Below are positions 43,755 to 52,975 of a stretch of DNA of 64,000 nt, piece by piece. Position numbers and translations under genes: made by a program. The stretch is from the NCBI RefSeq assembly GCF_015352975.1, contig NZ_JACYIZ010000002.1, positions 385,279 through 449,278 of the forward strand, given 5' to 3'. Within the stretch, counting starts at the first letter, position 1. Every line of letters starts with the position of its first letter. The notes under the pieces are model-generated. The model was not told the DNA's origin, made no database searches, and saw only the letters and a list, made by a program, of their open reading frames with translations. The DNA is from Aestuariimicrobium ganziense. GTDB taxonomy: Bacteria; Actinomycetota; Actinomycetes; Propionibacteriales; Propionibacteriaceae.

Positions 43755-45329
43755 ATGGAGATCGACATCCACACCACGGCAGGCAAGATCGCCGACCTGG
43801 GACGCCGGATGAACGAGGCCGTCAACGCCGCGTCCCCCGAAGCCGTCGAGCGCCAGCACGCCAAGGGCAAGATGACCGCCCGCGAGCGCGTGCTCGCCCT
43901 GCTGGACGAGGGCAGCTTCGCCGAACTGGACGAGTTCTCCCGCCACCGCTCCACCGCCTTCGGCATGGAGAAGCGGCGTCCCTACGGCGACGGCGTGATC
44001 ATCGGGGTGGGGTCGATCCACGGTCGTCCGGTCTGTGTGTTCAGCCAGGACGTGGCGATCTTCGGCGGCGCGCTGGGCCAGGTCTACGGCGAGAAGATCG
44101 TCAAGATCATCGACTTCGCGATCAAGACCGGCTGCCCGCTGATCGGCATCAACGAGGGCGGCGGTGCCCGCATCCAGGAGGGCGTGGTCTCGCTCGGCCT
44201 CTACGGCGAGATCTTCCGCCGCAACACCCACGCCTCGGGCGTCATCCCACAGATCTCGCTGATCATGGGGGCGGCGGCCGGCGGCCACGTCTACTCTCCC
44301 GCGCTCACCGACTTCATCGTGATGGTCGACCAGACCAGCCAGATGTTCATCACCGGCCCCGACGTGATCAAGACCGTCACCGGCGAGGACGTCACCCTCG
44401 AAGAACTCGGCGGCGGACGCACCCACTCGGTCAAGTCGGGCACCGCCCACTACCTGGCCGGCGACGAGCACGACGCGCTGGAGTACGTGCGCGACCTGCT
44501 CACCTATCTGCCGCAGAACAACCTCGAGGATCCCCCGATCTACGAGGACGAAGAGGTCGACCTCACCATCACCGACCACGACCGCAAGCTGGACGCGATC
44601 ATCCCCGACTCGCCCAACCAGCCCTACGACATGCGCGAGGTCATCCACACCGTGCTGGACGACGACGAGTTCCTCGAGGTGCAGGAGCTCTATGCCGGCA
44701 ACATCATCTGCGGTTTCGGACGGATCGAGGGCCGCTCGATCGGTGTGGTGGCCAACCAGCCCAGCGTGTTTGCCGGTTGCCTCGACATCAAGGCGTCGGA
44801 GAAGGCGGCCCGCTTCATTCGCACCTGCGACGCGTTCAACATCCCGGTGCTGACCTTCGTCGACGTGCCCGGTTTCCTGCCCGGCACCGAGCAGGAGTTC
44901 GACGGCATCATCCGTCGCGGCGCCAAGCTGATCTACGCCTACGCCGAGGCCACCGTGCCGCTGGTGACGGTGATCACCCGCAAGGCCTACGGCGGTGCCT
45001 ACGACGTGATGGGCTCCAAGCACTTGGGCGCCGACATCAACCTGGCCTGGCCGACCGCCCAGATTGCGGTGATGGGTGCCGAGGGCGCGGTCAACATCCT
45101 CTACAAGCGCGAGTTGGCCGACCACGACGACCCGGTGGCCCGCCGCAAGGAACTGGTCAACGAGTACAACGACGAGCTGGCCAACCCCTACGTGGCCTCC
45201 GAGCGTGGCTACATCGACCAGGTGATCTACCCCCACGAGACCCGCGCCCAGATCATCCGCGTGCTGCGACTGCTGCGCACCAAGCGCGAGTCCCTGCCGC
45301 CCAAGAAGCACGGCAACATCCCGCTGTGA
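43755..45329 (+). CDS. accD: Acyl-CoA carboxylase carboxyltransferase (beta) subunit
   Basis: Transfers CO2 from carboxybiotin to acetyl- or propionyl-CoA, giving malonyl- or methylmalonyl-CoA. The 524-residue protein has both crotonase-like halves: [13 protein letters not shown] and [16 protein letters not shown] in the first, [20 protein letters not shown] and [16 protein letters not shown] in the second. The Asp in GGAYDVMG is at the position reported to favour propionyl/acetyl-CoA. Followed after 20 nt by accE; AccA3 at 57698 is the likely alpha partner. Confidence 0.95.
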   Translation: MEIDIHTTAGKIADLGRRMNEAVNAASPEAVERQHAKGKMTARERVLALLDEGSFAELDEFSRHRSTAFGMEKRRPYGDGVIIGVGSIHGRPVCVFSQDVAIFGGALGQVYGEKIVKIIDFAIKTGCPLIGINEGGGARIQEGVVSLGLYGEIFRRNTHASGVIPQISLIMGAAAGGHVYSPALTDFIVMVDQTSQMFITGPDVIKTVTGEDVTLEELGGGRTHSVKSGTAHYLAGDEHDALEYVRDLLTYLPQNNLEDPPIYEDEEVDLTITDHDRKLDAIIPDSPNQPYDMREVIHTVLDDDEFLEVQELYAGNIICGFGRIEGRSIGVVANQPSVFAGCLDIKASEKAARFIRTCDAFNIPVLTFVDVPGFLPGTEQEFDGIIRRGAKLIYAYAEATVPLVTVITRKAYGGAYDVMGSKHLGADINLAWPTAQIAVMGAEGAVNILYKRELADHDDPVARRKELVNEYNDELANPYVASERGYIDQVIYPHETRAQIIRVLRLLRTKRESLPPKKHGNIPL

Positions 45330-45349
45330 TCGACAGTGAGTGAGCTGAG

Positions 45350-45595
45350 ATGAGCGAACCGACGACACCCCGTGCGGACGAGCCGCAGCCTCGTCCCCCA
45401 ATGGCGATCCGCGGCGGTGAGCCCACCGAGGACGAGCTCGCCGCGGTCACCGCGGTGCTGATGGCCGCGATGACCCCGGTCGAGCCCATCCGCAACACCG
45501 ATCGTCCGCTCGCCGGAGGCTGGAAGTCGTACTACCGGGTGGTGCGCCGCGAGCACCGTCCCGGGCCGGGAGCCTGGCGGGTCAGCGGCCGCTGA
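45350..45595 (+). CDS. accE: Acyl-CoA carboxylase epsilon subunit
   Basis: Small accessory subunit found only in actinobacteria, stabilising the AccA-AccD complex. The 81-residue protein has the family core AIRGGEPTEDELAAVTAVL and the basic C-terminal GGWKSYYRVVRREHR. Directly after accD; the start has a weak GAG-rich site. Confidence 0.9.
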   Translation: MSEPTTPRADEPQPRPPMAIRGGEPTEDELAAVTAVLMAAMTPVEPIRNTDRPLAGGWKSYYRVVRREHRPGPGAWRVSGR

Positions 45596-45702
45596 GTGCG
45601 CTCGGCTTCGGGACGATGGCTCGTCCGCCCTCAGCGGAGCCAGCCTGAGGATTGCCTGTTCAGCGCCCGCGCGGACACCGATCTGTGCTGGAGTTGGGGT
45701 TG

Positions 45703-45725
45703 CCCGCGCACTCACGCGGGGCAGA
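45703..45725 (+). promoter_or_regulatory. GC-rich hairpin in the DUF937 5' region
   Basis: TGCCCGCG and CGCGGGGCA pair (one bulge) around CACTCA just before the AAGGAGA ribosome-binding site at 45727. It could terminate accDE transcription weakly or regulate translation of the DUF937 gene. Confidence 0.35.
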
Positions 45726-45741
45726 CAAGGAGACACCCACG

Positions 45742-46497
45742 ATGACTGCTGTCAACGAGATCCTCACCCACGTCCCGCTGTCGCGGCTGGCCGCCGAACT
45801 GGGCACGGACGAGCAGACCGCTCGCTCCGCCGCCGAGACCGCCGCCGCTGAGCTGCTCGGTGGCCTGGCCAGCAACGCCCAGGACCCCAATGGTGAGGTG
45901 TCGCTGGCTGGAGCACTGCGCGACCACGCCGACAACAACCACCTGATCGATGCCGGCACCGCCGACCTCGGCCAGGTCGACCAGGCTGACGCCGCCAAGA
46001 TCCTCGGTCACGTGTTCGGTGACACCGACGCCGTGGCCCTGGCCGCTGCCCAGCGTGCGGCCGGCGGGAACGTCGACCAGGACATGATGATGAAGGCACT
46101 GAAGTTCCTCGCCCCGATCGTGCTCGCCTACCTCGCCAAGAACCTGCAGGGCGGCAAGTACGGCGACATCCTGGGCGGCATCCTCGGTGGTGGCGCCGGT
46201 GGCAGCCAGTCCGCCGGTGGCGGCATCCTCGGCCAGATCCTCGGGGGTGTGCTCGGCGGTGGCCTGGGCGGCGCGCTCGGCGGTGGCGGTCTGGGCGGAC
46301 AGCCCGAGACCCGCGCCCCGCACCAGCAGGCGCCGTCGAACCCGTTCGATCGTCCCGACAGCGGTGACGGTGGCCTGCGCATGGACGACGGCACTGGCGA
46401 CGCCCGCTATCAGGAACAGGTGCGCGCCGACCAGCAGCAGCAGCCACAGTCGGGTGGCATCTTCGGCGACATCCTGGGCAAGATCTTCGGCCGCTGA
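45742..46497 (+). CDS. DUF937 family protein with glycine-rich segment
   Basis: A 251-residue protein. The helical DUF937 core (residues 1-135; VPLSRLAAELGTDEQTARSA, AAKILGHVFGDTDAVALAAA, KFLAPIVLAYLAKNL) is followed by a Gly-rich region of GGILGGG-type repeats (about 145-190) and a Gln-rich tail ending FGDILGKIFGR. Function unknown. AAGGAGA sits 8 nt before the ATG, one of the strongest ribosome-binding sites in the window, suggesting high expression. A strong terminator follows. Confidence 0.85.
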   Translation: MTAVNEILTHVPLSRLAAELGTDEQTARSAAETAAAELLGGLASNAQDPNGEVSLAGALRDHADNNHLIDAGTADLGQVDQADAAKILGHVFGDTDAVALAAAQRAAGGNVDQDMMMKALKFLAPIVLAYLAKNLQGGKYGDILGGILGGGAGGSQSAGGGILGQILGGVLGGGLGGALGGGGLGGQPETRAPHQQAPSNPFDRPDSGDGGLRMDDGTGDARYQEQVRADQQQQPQSGGIFGDILGKIFGR

Positions 46498-46520
46498 CAG
46501 CAGCCGGTAGACCTGCACCT

Positions 46521-46565
46521 CACTCGCTCCCCAGCCAGTCGGTTGGGGAGCGAGTGGCATTTCGT
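46521..46565 (+). terminator. Rho-independent-like terminator after the DUF937 gene
   Basis: CACTCGCTCCCC pairs perfectly with GGGGAGCGAGTG (12 bp) around a 12-nt loop, followed by GCATTTCG. The U run is short, as often in actinobacteria. Confidence 0.7.
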
Positions 46566-46576
46566 GGACGAGCCTT

Positions 46577-46692
46577 GGCTGATCGAGTAGGAGCGAGGGA
46601 CGAGCGACGTGTCGAGATCACGAACCCACTTCAACCAACCGCTGGTTGAGGAGCCTGGGAGATCACGAGCGGGCGTCTCGAAACCCTCCCAG
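46577..46692. repeat. TGATCGAGTAG-type dispersed repeat, copy 1
   Basis: Contains TGATCGAGTAGGAGCGAGG and GTGTCGAGATCAC, shared with the copy at 55828, then a hairpin CAACCA/TGGTTG (46632-46648) and a CTGGGA/TCCCAG inverted repeat (46655-46692). The last arm abuts the maf -10 box, so the element supplies part of the maf promoter. Confidence 0.75.
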
Positions 46693-46698
46693 TAGCAT
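46693..46698 (+). promoter_or_regulatory. -10 box (TAGCAT) of maf
   Basis: Ends 7 nt before the ATG at 46706, directly after a dispersed repeat. Confidence 0.5.
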
Positions 46699-46705
46699 CA
46701 GCGGC

Positions 46706-47347
46706 ATGCGCGTCATCCTCGCCAGCAAGTCCCCCGCCCGGCTCGACACCCTGCGCAGCGCCGGCATCTACCCCGACGTCGTGGTCTCGGGCGTGGACGA
46801 GGAGGGCATCACCGCCGACACCATCCCCGAGCTGACCCGCGCGCGGGCTCAGCTCAAGGGGCAGGCGGTGCTCGGTCGACTCGAGCTCGACGAGGTGGTC
46901 GAGGCGGGCACCACCATCATCCTGGCCTGCGACTCCCTGCTCGAGGTGGCCGGACAGACCTTCGGCAAGCCCGGCACCGAGGCGGCGGCGATCGCCCGCT
47001 GGTACCGGCTGCGCGGCCAGCGCGGCATTCTGCACACTGGCCACCACGTGATCGTGGTCGCAGGCGACGGATCGAGCCAGTCGGCGACGCGGGTGGCCTC
47101 GACCACGGTCACCTTCGCCGACCTGACCGACGCCGAGATCGCCGCCTACGCCGCCACTGGGGAACCCCAGCGGGTAGCCGGTGCGTTCACCCTCGACGGC
47201 CACGGCGGCGCTTTTGTCACCCGGATCGAGGGTGACCCGCACAACGTGGTCGGCATCAGCCTGCCGTTGGTGCGCCAGATGCTGCTCGACCTGGGCATCA
47301 GCTGGACGTCGCTGTGGGCGCCGATCGTCCCCCGTGAGGACGACTGA
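46706..47347 (+). CDS. maf: Maf-family nucleoside triphosphate pyrophosphatase
   Basis: Maf proteins hydrolyse modified or canonical nucleoside triphosphates and affect septation. The 213-residue protein opens MRVILASKSPARLDTLRSAGI, has IILACDSLLEVAGQTFGKP with the catalytic Asp, and ends with GISLPLVRQMLLDLGI. In the acc-birA locus of M. tuberculosis it is Rv3282. Start at 46706 is fixed by the family N-terminus and the -10 box. Confidence 0.94.
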   Translation: MRVILASKSPARLDTLRSAGIYPDVVVSGVDEEGITADTIPELTRARAQLKGQAVLGRLELDEVVEAGTTIILACDSLLEVAGQTFGKPGTEAAAIARWYRLRGQRGILHTGHHVIVVAGDGSSQSATRVASTTVTFADLTDAEIAAYAATGEPQRVAGAFTLDGHGGAFVTRIEGDPHNVVGISLPLVRQMLLDLGISWTSLWAPIVPREDD

Positions 47348-47621
47348 GACCGCGCGGCTGAGCGGATCTCCCAGCACCGTCGAGCGCGTGCTTGAGTCGA
47401 GGGAAGTCTTCTTCTGAGCAGTTGAGGTGGATGTCGCGAGGGACGATTGTCGGGTCCTCCGTGTGGACGCGCACGGCCATGCTGCCGTCGAGGAGGGGAT
47501 CGATGCCCAAGCCAAGGCAGATGCCGATCACCTCGTTGGCGAAGGTGAGCAAGCGGTTGTATCGCCCATCGTCGGAGATCTCGGGAACCGTGTAGCTGTG
47601 TTCGGCCAGGGTCACGTTCAA
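47298..47621 (-). pseudogene. Nucleotidyltransferase-like fragment, probably decayed
   Basis: Reading from a TTG at 47621 (or GTG at 47615), the protein has AEHSYTVPEISDDGRYNRLL, FANEVIGICLGLGIDPLLDG, SMAVRVHT and DIHLNCSEEDFPRLKHAL, which looks like a genuine family related to nucleotidyltransferases. The last 25 residues (from about GRSAQPRGLS) are low-complexity and antisense to the end of maf, so the original C-terminus seems lost. An ATGA overlap with the murQ stop (47656-47659) gives a coupled start, but that frame stops after 13 codons; one base change would join it to this frame. Confidence 0.55.
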
Positions 47622-47655
47622 GTGCTTGCCAGAGGCAGGCCGGTCTGCGTGGTCG

Positions 47656-48600
47656 TCATCGTCCGGCCAGGCTGTCGACCGCGGAGCGGATGCCGCCGGG
47701 GTCACCGGCTCGTCCGGGGTCGGGCGGGAACATCGTCAACACCTCGGCTCCCTCGGCCACCGCAGCCCCCGACAACGCTGCGACCAGCGCGATCCGGAGG
47801 TCTCCCTCGGCTTCTGCCAGCAGTTCGGCGCACCGCGCCTCGTCCAAGCCGGACGCTTGCACCAGCAGGTTGACGGTGCGGCGACGCAGCTTGGCGTTGG
47901 TCGCCACCACGTTGACCATCAGGTTCGACAAGGTCTTGCCCAGCCGCACCATGGTCGCGGTCGAGAAGGTGTTGAGCACCAGCTTCTGGGCAGTGGCGGC
48001 CTTCATCCGGGTCGAGCCGGTGACCACCTCAGGCCCAGTGTCGGGCAAGATCGCGACGTCGGCCAGGTCGCTCAGCGTCGCGGCCGGGTTGGACGAGACC
48101 AGCACCGTCGGCAGCCCTAGTTCGCGCGCCCTCTGCAGAGCACCGCGGACGAACGGGGTGCGTCCACTGGCGGCGATCCCGACCACCAGGTCGTGTGGTC
48201 CGGCGTCGGCGATGGCCTCGGCTCCGAGCGCCGGGTCGTCCTCGGCGCCCTCGACCGCACGCAGCATCGCCGCCTCTCCCCCAGCCAGGTGCGCCACCAC
48301 CTGGTCGTCGTCCACCCCGTAGGTGGGGAACAACTCCACCGCGTCGAGCACACCGAGTCGTCCCGACGTGCCGGCGCCGACGTAGTGCAGTCGACCACCG
48401 GCTGAGAGGCTGGCCACGGCCAGGTCGACCGCCGCCGCAATCTGGTCAGCCACCGCCGCCACCGCAGGCTGCACGACGGCATCAGCAGCCACGATCAGCG
48501 CCACCACCCCAGCGGAATCGAGGGTGTCGATCGCGGTGGTGTCAGGGTTGCGCTGCTCGGTGGTCCAAGTCAGGGGTTCGGCATCGGTCACGGGGCCCAT
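47656..48600 (-). CDS. murQ: N-acetylmuramic acid 6-phosphate etherase
   Basis: Cleaves the lactyl ether of MurNAc-6-phosphate to GlcNAc-6-phosphate during cell-wall recycling. In this 314-residue protein the SIS fold holds YVGAGTSGRLGVLDAVEL, PTYGVDD, VVGIAASGRTPFV and VTGSTRMKAATAQKLVLN, all family hallmarks. A MurNAc transporter and kinase are not next to it. The nagZ-like remnant and serine hydrolase 6 kb away may be its former partners. Confidence 0.95.
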   Translation of the reverse strand: MGPVTDAEPLTWTTEQRNPDTTAIDTLDSAGVVALIVAADAVVQPAVAAVADQIAAAVDLAVASLSAGGRLHYVGAGTSGRLGVLDAVELFPTYGVDDDQVVAHLAGGEAAMLRAVEGAEDDPALGAEAIADAGPHDLVVGIAASGRTPFVRGALQRARELGLPTVLVSSNPAATLSDLADVAILPDTGPEVVTGSTRMKAATAQKLVLNTFSTATMVRLGKTLSNLMVNVVATNAKLRRRTVNLLVQASGLDEARCAELLAEAEGDLRIALVAALSGAAVAEGAEVLTMFPPDPGRAGDPGGIRSAVDSLAGR

Positions 48601-48638
48601 TGTGGCGGCTCAGTTCTGCTGAGATAGGGACGCCGGCT

Positions 48639-48668
48639 CAACCAACCTGCCGTACGGAGCGGTTGGTG
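48639..48668. promoter_or_regulatory. Inverted repeat between murQ and the DHA2 transporter
   Basis: CAACCAACC and GGTTGGTG form a stem around 13 nt, 39 nt upstream of murQ in a 216-nt divergent gap. murQ genes are often controlled by MurR-type regulators, so it may be an operator; no regulator gene is nearby. A TAGACT box at about 48748 is the likely transporter -10. Confidence 0.35.
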
Positions 48669-48816
48669 CCGCATTCGTCGACATTTCAGCGGTCGCCCAC
48701 CCCCAGGCAGCCGAATCGGGCTGTGAACTGAAGGCTCGCTCACCTAGACTTGCCCGGTCCGAGCGCGGTGTGGCGTCACCGGTCGTCCCACAACCATCCT
48801 GACCACGGGAGACACC

Positions 48817-50271
48817 ATGCAGGCAGCCCAGACCACGACAGCACCGGTCGACGCCGACGCACCGATCAAGTGGTCGGTGATCGGGCTGCTGCTGGTTGCC
48901 GCGTTCACCGTGATCCTCAACGAGACCACGCTCGGCGTCGCGATCCCGCACCTGATGCACGACCTCGACATCAGCGCCCGTACCGCCCAGTGGCTGTCGA
49001 CCGGCTTCCTGCTCACCATGAGCGTGGTGATCCCGACCACCGGCTTCATCATGGACCGGTTGACCACCCGGCAGGTGTTCCTCACCGCGATGGGGCTGTT
49101 CATCGCCGGCACCGTGATCTGCGCGCTGGCCCCCGGCTTCGAGGTGCTGCTCGGCGGACGCGTCGTGCAGGCCAGCGGCACCGCGGTGATGATGCCTCTG
49201 CTGATGACCACGATCCTCAACCTGGTGCCGATGCACAAGCGCGGACAGACCATGGGACTGGTCTCGATCTGCATCTCGATGGCCCCGGCGATGGGCCCCA
49301 CCGTGTCGGGGGTCATCCTGCAGGTCGGCAGTTGGCGCACCATCTTCTGGGTGATGCTGCCGATCGCCATCATCGCCACCGCGCTGGGTTTTCGTTGGCT
49401 GACCAATGTCGGCCAGACCCGTCCCACCCCGATCGACCCGGCCTCGATCATCCTGTCGGTGCTCGGTTTCGGTGGCCTGGTCTACGCCCTGAGCCTCGTC
49501 GGCCAGCCGGGCCAGACCCTGGCGCTGGCGGTCTGCGGCGTCCTCGCCGTCGTCGCGCTGGCCCTGTTCGTCGCCCGCCAGTTGTGGTTGCAGAAGCACG
49601 GCCAGCCGCTGCTCGACCTGCGCATCTTCCTCGAGCACAACTTCCGGGTCTCACTCGGCGTGATGATGCTGTCGTTCCTGGTGCTGATGGGGGTCGCCCT
49701 GATCTGGCCGATCTACCTGCAGGACGTGCGCGGGGTGGACGAGGTGACCACCGGCATGATGCTGCTGCCCGGCGGCCTGGCCATGGGCCTGCTCGGCCCG
49801 GTGGTCGGACGACTGTTCGACCGCCTCGGCGCTCGTCCGCTGGTCGTGCCGGCGACCGTGGTGATGGCGGTGTGCATCCTGACCATGAGCCGGGTCGACG
49901 AGACCACCCCGCTGTGGATGCTGGTGACCATGCACGCGGTGCTGTCGCTGTCGCTGTCGTTCATGTTCACCCCCTGCTTCACCGCCGCCCTGAACGCCAC
50001 GGCTCCCCGGCTCTACGCCCACGGGTCGGCCGGTCTGGGCACCCTGCAGCAGGTCGCCGGCGCCGCCGGTGCCGCGCTGCTGATCACCGTGATGGAGGCC
50101 ACCCAGCGCTCGCAGGTGGCCGCCGGTATGGCCGCACCGCAGGCGCTGATGAACGGTGTGAGCCACGCGTTCCTGCTGGGTGCGGCGCTGTCACTGGGTT
50201 CACTGGTGCTCGGGCTGTTGATCCGCCGGCAGAGCCCCACCGGCGACCGGCCGCCTGCCGCAGCGCACTGA
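48817..50271 (+). CDS. DHA2-family MFS multidrug exporter
   Basis: A 484-residue MFS exporter with 14 predicted segments, of the EmrB/QacA group. Diagnostic stretches are NETTLGVAIPHLMHDLDI in segment 1, TGFIMDRLTTRQVF in the motif A loop, and SGTAVMMPLLMTTILNLVP. Uses the proton gradient to export drugs or metabolites. GGGAGACACC precedes the ATG. Converges with the next MFS gene over 52 nt. Confidence 0.92.
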   Translation: MQAAQTTTAPVDADAPIKWSVIGLLLVAAFTVILNETTLGVAIPHLMHDLDISARTAQWLSTGFLLTMSVVIPTTGFIMDRLTTRQVFLTAMGLFIAGTVICALAPGFEVLLGGRVVQASGTAVMMPLLMTTILNLVPMHKRGQTMGLVSICISMAPAMGPTVSGVILQVGSWRTIFWVMLPIAIIATALGFRWLTNVGQTRPTPIDPASIILSVLGFGGLVYALSLVGQPGQTLALAVCGVLAVVALALFVARQLWLQKHGQPLLDLRIFLEHNFRVSLGVMMLSFLVLMGVALIWPIYLQDVRGVDEVTTGMMLLPGGLAMGLLGPVVGRLFDRLGARPLVVPATVVMAVCILTMSRVDETTPLWMLVTMHAVLSLSLSFMFTPCFTAALNATAPRLYAHGSAGLGTLQQVAGAAGAALLITVMEATQRSQVAAGMAAPQALMNGVSHAFLLGAALSLGSLVLGLLIRRQSPTGDRPPAAAH

Positions 50272-50323
50272 ACGAGGCAGGCTGCGCGGGGCGCAGGTTC
50301 GTCCCCCCCGAACGCGGACGATC

Positions 50324-51529
50324 TCAGGCTGGTCGCGTCCCCGGGCGGACGAACACCCACAGGTGCACGGCGGCGACCGCCATCGTCACCGCAGCCGCGA
50401 GCATCAGGGCCGGTACGCCCCAGTTGTCGAGCAGCCCGCCGCCGATGGCGGTGGTGATCGCGAACGACAACTGCACCAAAGCGACCTGAAGGCCTCCCAT
50501 CGCCTCGGCCTGCTCGGGCACCGCCCGGGTGATCCAGGTCGACCAGCAGACCGGGATCATCGCGAACGATGCCGCCCACACCATCAGCACCGGGATCGTG
50601 GTGGGGATGCCCAGGCTGGCCCAGATCATCACGACCGCCAGCACCGAGATCAGGGTGACGGCGGTGACCATGGTGACCATCAGGTTGCGGCGGATGAAGC
50701 GGCCGGACAGCGTCGTCCCGATCAGGCCCGCGATGCCCGACAGCAACAGCAGCACCGAGACCCAGCTCACCTGCCCGCCGGTGGCCCGGTCGAGCACCGG
50801 ACGGGTGTAGGCGAAGAAGAAGCGCTGCCCGCCGAAGGTGAGGATGATGCCGATCATGCCCATCAGCACGACTCGCTTGCGCAGCAGACCCAGCATCGAC
50901 CCGATTCGCAACTGGGTGGTGGCGGGCAGCGACGGCAGCGTGAAGAACTGGATGACCAATCCCAGCAGCGCCAGAGCGGCGACCGCCCAGAAGACGCCTC
51001 GCCAACCGACCGACTCGGCCAGCAGGCTGCCCAGCGGCGGGGCGACCAGACCAGCGATCGCTGTGCCGGCGAACACCACTGACAAGGCCTTGGGCACCAT
51101 CAGCGGCGTTACCAGCCTCATCGCCAGGGCCGCAGTCATCGTCCAGAACACACCGATGGCGACACCGAGCAGCGCCCAGCCGACGACCAGCCCGGCCAAG
51201 CCGGAGGCGTTGGCCACCACCACGCTCGAGGCGACCTGGATGGCGGCGATGATCAGCAGCAGGTAGCGCCGGTTGAGCGAGCGGATCACCAGGGGTCCGA
51301 GCAAGCTGGTCAACACGGCGCTGACCGCCAGGGCGGTGAGGGCCTGACCGACCGACCCTGCGGTCGCGCCGACGTCGTCCCCGATCGGGGTGAGCACAGC
51401 GATCGGCATCATCTCGGCGGCGCTCACAGCAAAGGCTGCCAGCGCCAGCGCCCAGACGGCCTTCCACTGGGGTGCCGCTTCTGGCTCGGTGGGGCCGACG
51501 ATTTGCTCGACCCTCGGTATTCCACCCAC
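50324..51529 (-). CDS. MFS transporter, AraJ/sugar-efflux type (paralogue 1)
   Basis: A 401-residue, 12-segment MFS protein: FAVSAAEMMPIAVLTPIGDD in segment 1 and WTMTAALAMRLVTP with VPKALSVVFAGTAIAGLVAPPLG downstream, as in the AraJ/YdeA efflux group. About half of the residues match the next gene by eye, including AFGMIPVGWSTWITRA-like stretches, so these are tandem duplicates. GTG 51529 is chosen because TAGGCT ends 6 nt upstream; GTG 51535 is alternative. Confidence 0.88.
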   Translation of the reverse strand: MGGIPRVEQIVGPTEPEAAPQWKAVWALALAAFAVSAAEMMPIAVLTPIGDDVGATAGSVGQALTALAVSAVLTSLLGPLVIRSLNRRYLLLIIAAIQVASSVVVANASGLAGLVVGWALLGVAIGVFWTMTAALAMRLVTPLMVPKALSVVFAGTAIAGLVAPPLGSLLAESVGWRGVFWAVAALALLGLVIQFFTLPSLPATTQLRIGSMLGLLRKRVVLMGMIGIILTFGGQRFFFAYTRPVLDRATGGQVSWVSVLLLLSGIAGLIGTTLSGRFIRRNLMVTMVTAVTLISVLAVVMIWASLGIPTTIPVLMVWAASFAMIPVCWSTWITRAVPEQAEAMGGLQVALVQLSFAITTAIGGGLLDNWGVPALMLAAAVTMAVAAVHLWVFVRPGTRPA

Positions 51530-51535
51530 GTGCAC

Positions 51536-51541
51536 AGCCTA
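51536..51541 (-). promoter_or_regulatory. -10 box (TAGGCT) of MFS paralogue 1
   Basis: Ends 6 nt before the GTG at 51529. Confidence 0.45.
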
Positions 51542-51575
51542 GGGTTCAGCGCACCCCCTGGGGCATCGGGGTTGA

Positions 51576-52775
51576 TCAAACCGAATCAGGATTCAGTGGG
51601 GGATTGGCAGGCCTCACCAGGAAGTGGATGTGCACCGCGGCGAGGGCCATGATCACGGCCGTCCCGACCAGTATTCCAGAGACACCCGAGCGGTCGACGA
51701 CGACGCCACCCAGGCCCGAGGCGACGATGAACGCCAACTGGATGATGGCCACCTGCAGCCCTCCGGCGCTCTCGGCATGGTCGGCCACGGCGCGAGTGAT
51801 CCAGGTCGACCAGCCGACCGGGATCATGCCGAAGGCCACCCCCCAGAAGAACAGCACCGGGATGACGCTCAGCCAGTGTTGGCTGGCGGGAATCATCACC
51901 AGCGCGAGCACCGCGATTGTGGCCGAGGCCACCGTCATCGTCCGATTCATGTTGCGCGAGTGCAGTCGTCCCGACCGGGTGGTGCCGATGAAGCTGGCCA
52001 CGCCGAACAGCAGCAACAGCCCCGAGATCAGCCCGACGCGTGAATTGGTGGCCTGGTCGAGCATCGCGCGCACGTAGCCGAAGAAGAACCGGTGCCCACC
52101 GAAGGTGAGCATGATGCCGGCCAGGCCGGCCAGCACCGCGGGGCGCCGCAGCAGCACGACGAAGGTGCCCAGGTTCGCCCGGGTCTGGGGTGGCATCGAG
52201 GGCAGGCTGGGCAACTGGATCGACAGCGCGACCACACTGAGCGCGGTGGCGGCCCAGAACACCCCGCGCCAGCCGATCACGCCTCCGAGCAGGCTGCCCA
52301 GCGGCGCGGCGGCGATGCCGGCGACCGAACTGCCGCCGAAGACGATGGCCAGGGCCTTGGGCACGTCGACGGTGGGGACGAGCCGGAGCGCGAGTGCGGC
52401 CGACATCGACCAGAAGCCGCCAACGGCGATGCCGACCAGCACCCGTCCGACCAGAACGGTGGCCAAGTTCGGCGCCAGGGCCATGATCAGGTTGGCGATC
52501 ACCTGCAGCACGGTGAGCGAGAGCAGCAGGATGCGCCGGTCGAGGTTGCGGGTGAGCACGGCGACGGTGAGCGCGGCGACCGTGGCCGAGATGGCCGAGG
52601 CGGTCAGCGCCTGCCCGGCCATGCCGGTGGTGACGTTGAGTCCTTCGGCGATCGGGGTCAGGATCGCGACCGGCAGGTTCTCGGTGGTCGACAGGCTGGC
52701 CACACCCAGCGACATCGCCCAGACCGCCACCCAGGGGGACCGTTCCTTGGCTGCTGGCGACGACGGTGTGCTCAC
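51576..52775 (-). CDS. MFS transporter, AraJ/sugar-efflux type (paralogue 2)
   Basis: A 399-residue, 12-segment MFS protein, tandem paralogue of the preceding gene. Shared features include LPVAILTPIAEGLNV, GFWSMSAALALRLVPT, VPKALAIVFGGSSVAGIAAA and FFWGVAFGMIPVGWSTWITRA. Both genes have separate leaderless-type promoters, so they may be regulated apart. The open frame runs to 52877, but TAGCGT at 52783-52788 ends 7 nt before GTG 52775. Substrate unknown. Confidence 0.88.
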   Translation of the reverse strand: MSTPSSPAAKERSPWVAVWAMSLGVASLSTTENLPVAILTPIAEGLNVTTGMAGQALTASAISATVAALTVAVLTRNLDRRILLLSLTVLQVIANLIMALAPNLATVLVGRVLVGIAVGGFWSMSAALALRLVPTVDVPKALAIVFGGSSVAGIAAAPLGSLLGGVIGWRGVFWAATALSVVALSIQLPSLPSMPPQTRANLGTFVVLLRRPAVLAGLAGIMLTFGGHRFFFGYVRAMLDQATNSRVGLISGLLLLFGVASFIGTTRSGRLHSRNMNRTMTVASATIAVLALVMIPASQHWLSVIPVLFFWGVAFGMIPVGWSTWITRAVADHAESAGGLQVAIIQLAFIVASGLGGVVVDRSGVSGILVGTAVIMALAAVHIHFLVRPANPPLNPDSV

Positions 52776-52782
52776 AGCGCAC

Positions 52783-52788
52783 ACGCTA
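52783..52788 (-). promoter_or_regulatory. -10 box (TAGCGT) of MFS paralogue 2
   Basis: Ends 7 nt before the GTG at 52775. Confidence 0.45.
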
Positions 52789-52830
52789 GTGAACAGGACC
52801 GGCCCGATGGCAGGTGACCGCGTTACTCCC

Positions 52831-52858
52831 CTGGCTCGTCGAGTACGAGCGAGGTAGC
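52831..52858. repeat. Partial copy of the TGATCGAGTAG-type repeat
   Basis: GGCTCGTCGAGTACGAGCGAGG resembles the left arm of the repeats at 46577 and 55828, but the rest of the element is missing. Confidence 0.4.
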
Positions 52859-52975
52859 GGCGCCCACATTCGTCCACTCGGTCGCAGACACCTCGCGATG
52901 ATGATTGGCTTGTGGGTGACGCCCGACCTCGTCCTGGGGCGGGCAGGTACCTGACACCGTTTGAGGAGTCCCCCC

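Noticed and set aside
43104..45401. 765-residue minus-strand open frame across accD
   Set aside because: Antisense shadow of accD and of part of birA in another frame.
45604..45660. CCTCAG/CTGAGG stem after accE as a terminator
   Set aside because: Short stem, long loop and no T run; a function cannot be supported.
50297..50314. GTTCG/CGAAC hairpin between convergent MFS genes as a terminator
   Set aside because: A 5-bp stem with a C-rich loop and no U run is too weak to call.
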